From assembly GCA_945860895.1 (NCBI GenBank), contig CAMASK010000011.1, positions 1 to 52,525 on the forward strand: DNA of 52,525 nt, in the 5' to 3' direction. The notes under the pieces were generated by a model that had not been told where the DNA came from, ran no database searches, and saw only the letters and a list, made by a program, of their open reading frames with translations. Made by a program: the position numbers and the translations under genes. Source of the DNA: Bacteriovorax stolpii (GTDB lineage: Bacteria; Bdellovibrionota; Bacteriovoracia; Bacteriovoracales; Bacteriovoracaceae). Below are positions 51,643 through 52,525 of the stretch, in pieces. Each line of letters begins with the position of its first letter. The stretch's first letter is position 1.

Positions 51643-52525
51643 ATGATTAAAACACTGAATGAAACCACAAGGACCCTTCTTTTGCAGCTATACTTAAATT
51701 TTCATAATCATATCATTCTTGTCAGTAGCAATGAAGAGGCGACTTTAAAAAAACTTCAGGAAGAGTTTCATTTTTTTGTCCAAAATGAAGCCGCAAGTGT
51801 CCAAACAACTGTAGAGCTGTTTCGAGAAGTTCCACCGGAGCTACCTGCTATGGTGGCGGTGAAAATTCTTGAAACTTGTGCTGTTTACAGAATAGGCTCC
51901 AGACAATATATAGATTACTCAGGTAAGGCCCTCACCATTTGGGACCGACTCGAAGAGTCTATAAGAATATATTCTCTAGAAGAAGATCGTCTCTATGAAT
52001 TGGGTTTTCTAACTATTCATTCTATTCTTGGTGAAAAATTGGATCAACAAGGTCTATGTCGCATTCATGCTTTAGGAGTTTCTCTTTCCAAAGTAAACTC
52101 CCTTGTCATGCTTGCCTCCAAAGGTGGAAAAAGTACACTGCTCTCTCACCTGTTGAATAATCCAAAGATAAAAATTATTTCCGATGACATGCCTCTTATA
52201 GATACTGCAGGACATGTGCATGTCTTTCCCTCCAATATCAGTATGAATCTTATTCCGGAAGATGGCATTCTTTCAAAACTTAGCTGGACAGAATTTAAGC
52301 GAACTCAATACCCCCCAAAATGGATGGCCGGTCTTTCACAATTGAAGGATAGAATTGAAAATGAAAGTCTTCATCAGAAAACGCTATTAGTTGCTGGATA
52401 CAGATTGTCGCAAGGTCACTCCATTCTAACACGCGTTCCCAAGTGGAAAATGCTGGTGCCTCTTCTTGAACACATGATTATGGGCATTGGTCTTCCCCAG
52501 CTCATGGAGATATTTTTTAATTTTA
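51643..52525 (+). CDS. HPr-kinase-like P-loop protein (3' end outside window)
   Basis: An open frame from ATG 51643, right after a TGA in the same frame, running 294 codons to the window edge without a stop. The C-terminal half looks like an HPr kinase/phosphorylase-type P-loop: HALGVSLSKVNSLVMLASKG then GKST (P-loop ASKGGKST, residues 158-165), and IISDDMPLIDTAGHVHVFP with the conserved D181-D182. The N-terminal 130 residues carry no HPr-kinase N-domain that I recognise. Such proteins outside the PTS are seen in polysaccharide and secretion clusters. The kinase substrate is not known. The ribosome binding site is weak (CTGAG). Confidence 0.78.
   Translation, partial: MIKTLNETTRTLLLQLYLNFHNHIILVSSNEEATLKKLQEEFHFFVQNEAASVQTTVELFREVPPELPAMVAVKILETCAVYRIGSRQYIDYSGKALTIWDRLEESIRIYSLEEDRLYELGFLTIHSILGEKLDQQGLCRIHALGVSLSKVNSLVMLASKGGKSTLLSHLLNNPKIKIISDDMPLIDTAGHVHVFPSNISMNLIPEDGILSKLSWTEFKRTQYPPKWMAGLSQLKDRIENESLHQKTLLVAGYRLSQGHSILTRVPKWKMLVPLLEHMIMGIGLPQLMEIFFNF

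Overview
The window looks like chromosomal DNA from a Gram-negative bacterium with AT-rich, lysine-rich coding. Many genes carry signal peptides. There are two very large lipoproteins, a RND/TolC efflux operon, ExbB/ExbD and an outer-membrane barrel. Several genes have the style of the Bdellovibrionota (Bacteriovorax/Peredibacter-type predators and relatives): an orphan ParA, many small secreted proteins of unknown function, a secreted HExxH protease, and a sigma-28-like promoter in front of a giant lipoprotein. This assignment is inferred from gene content and protein style; no rRNA or tRNA gene was seen.

Layout. 1-3768: the 3' end of an AMP-ligase/UbiA fusion, queA, a small secreted protein, and a ParA ATPase with a small partner. 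3769-13940: a surface block with a 1449-aa lipoprotein, a 1486-aa lipoprotein built of about ten Ig-like repeats plus a lectin-like end, and a probable outer-membrane barrel, closed by a strong bidirectional terminator. 13941-21437: a 2-oxoglutarate oxygenase, a toxin/antitoxin-like pair, a yggS/START/glpX cluster, a PilZ protein, and the pgsA-serB-LRR operon. 21434-27787: a deleted metallo-beta-lactamase-fold pseudogene behind a ClpB-type disaggregase, an Rsm22-type methyltransferase, a stand-alone secretin N-terminal domain protein with an apparent frameshift, and citrate synthase.

28103-34454: an Arg-rich secreted protein, sfsA and nadD, a secreted protein with a Tyr/Cys-rich tail, and a two-gene unit with a secreted zinc metalloprotease. 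34588-43680: a UbiB-type kinase, then an efflux operon (TolC, RND pump, TetR) that lacks an adaptor gene and has a perfect 30-bp palindrome laid over its promoter, then ExbB/ExbD and an MscS channel. 43664-51418: a phytoene-desaturase-like oxidoreductase with glutathione peroxidase, a DedA protein, and a tight five-gene operon ending in TesA, a LolD-type ATPase and a YbbP-type permease. The right edge holds the start of an HPr-kinase-like P-loop protein.

Most genes are housekeeping or envelope functions. The less ordinary items are the AMP-ligase/UbiA fusion, the paired giant lipoproteins with a candidate sigma-28 promoter, the adaptor-less efflux operon with its operator, the solitary secretin N0/N1 gene, the MBL deletion remnant, and the Tyr/Cys-tailed membrane protein. 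No mobile element, CRISPR array or phage block was found.
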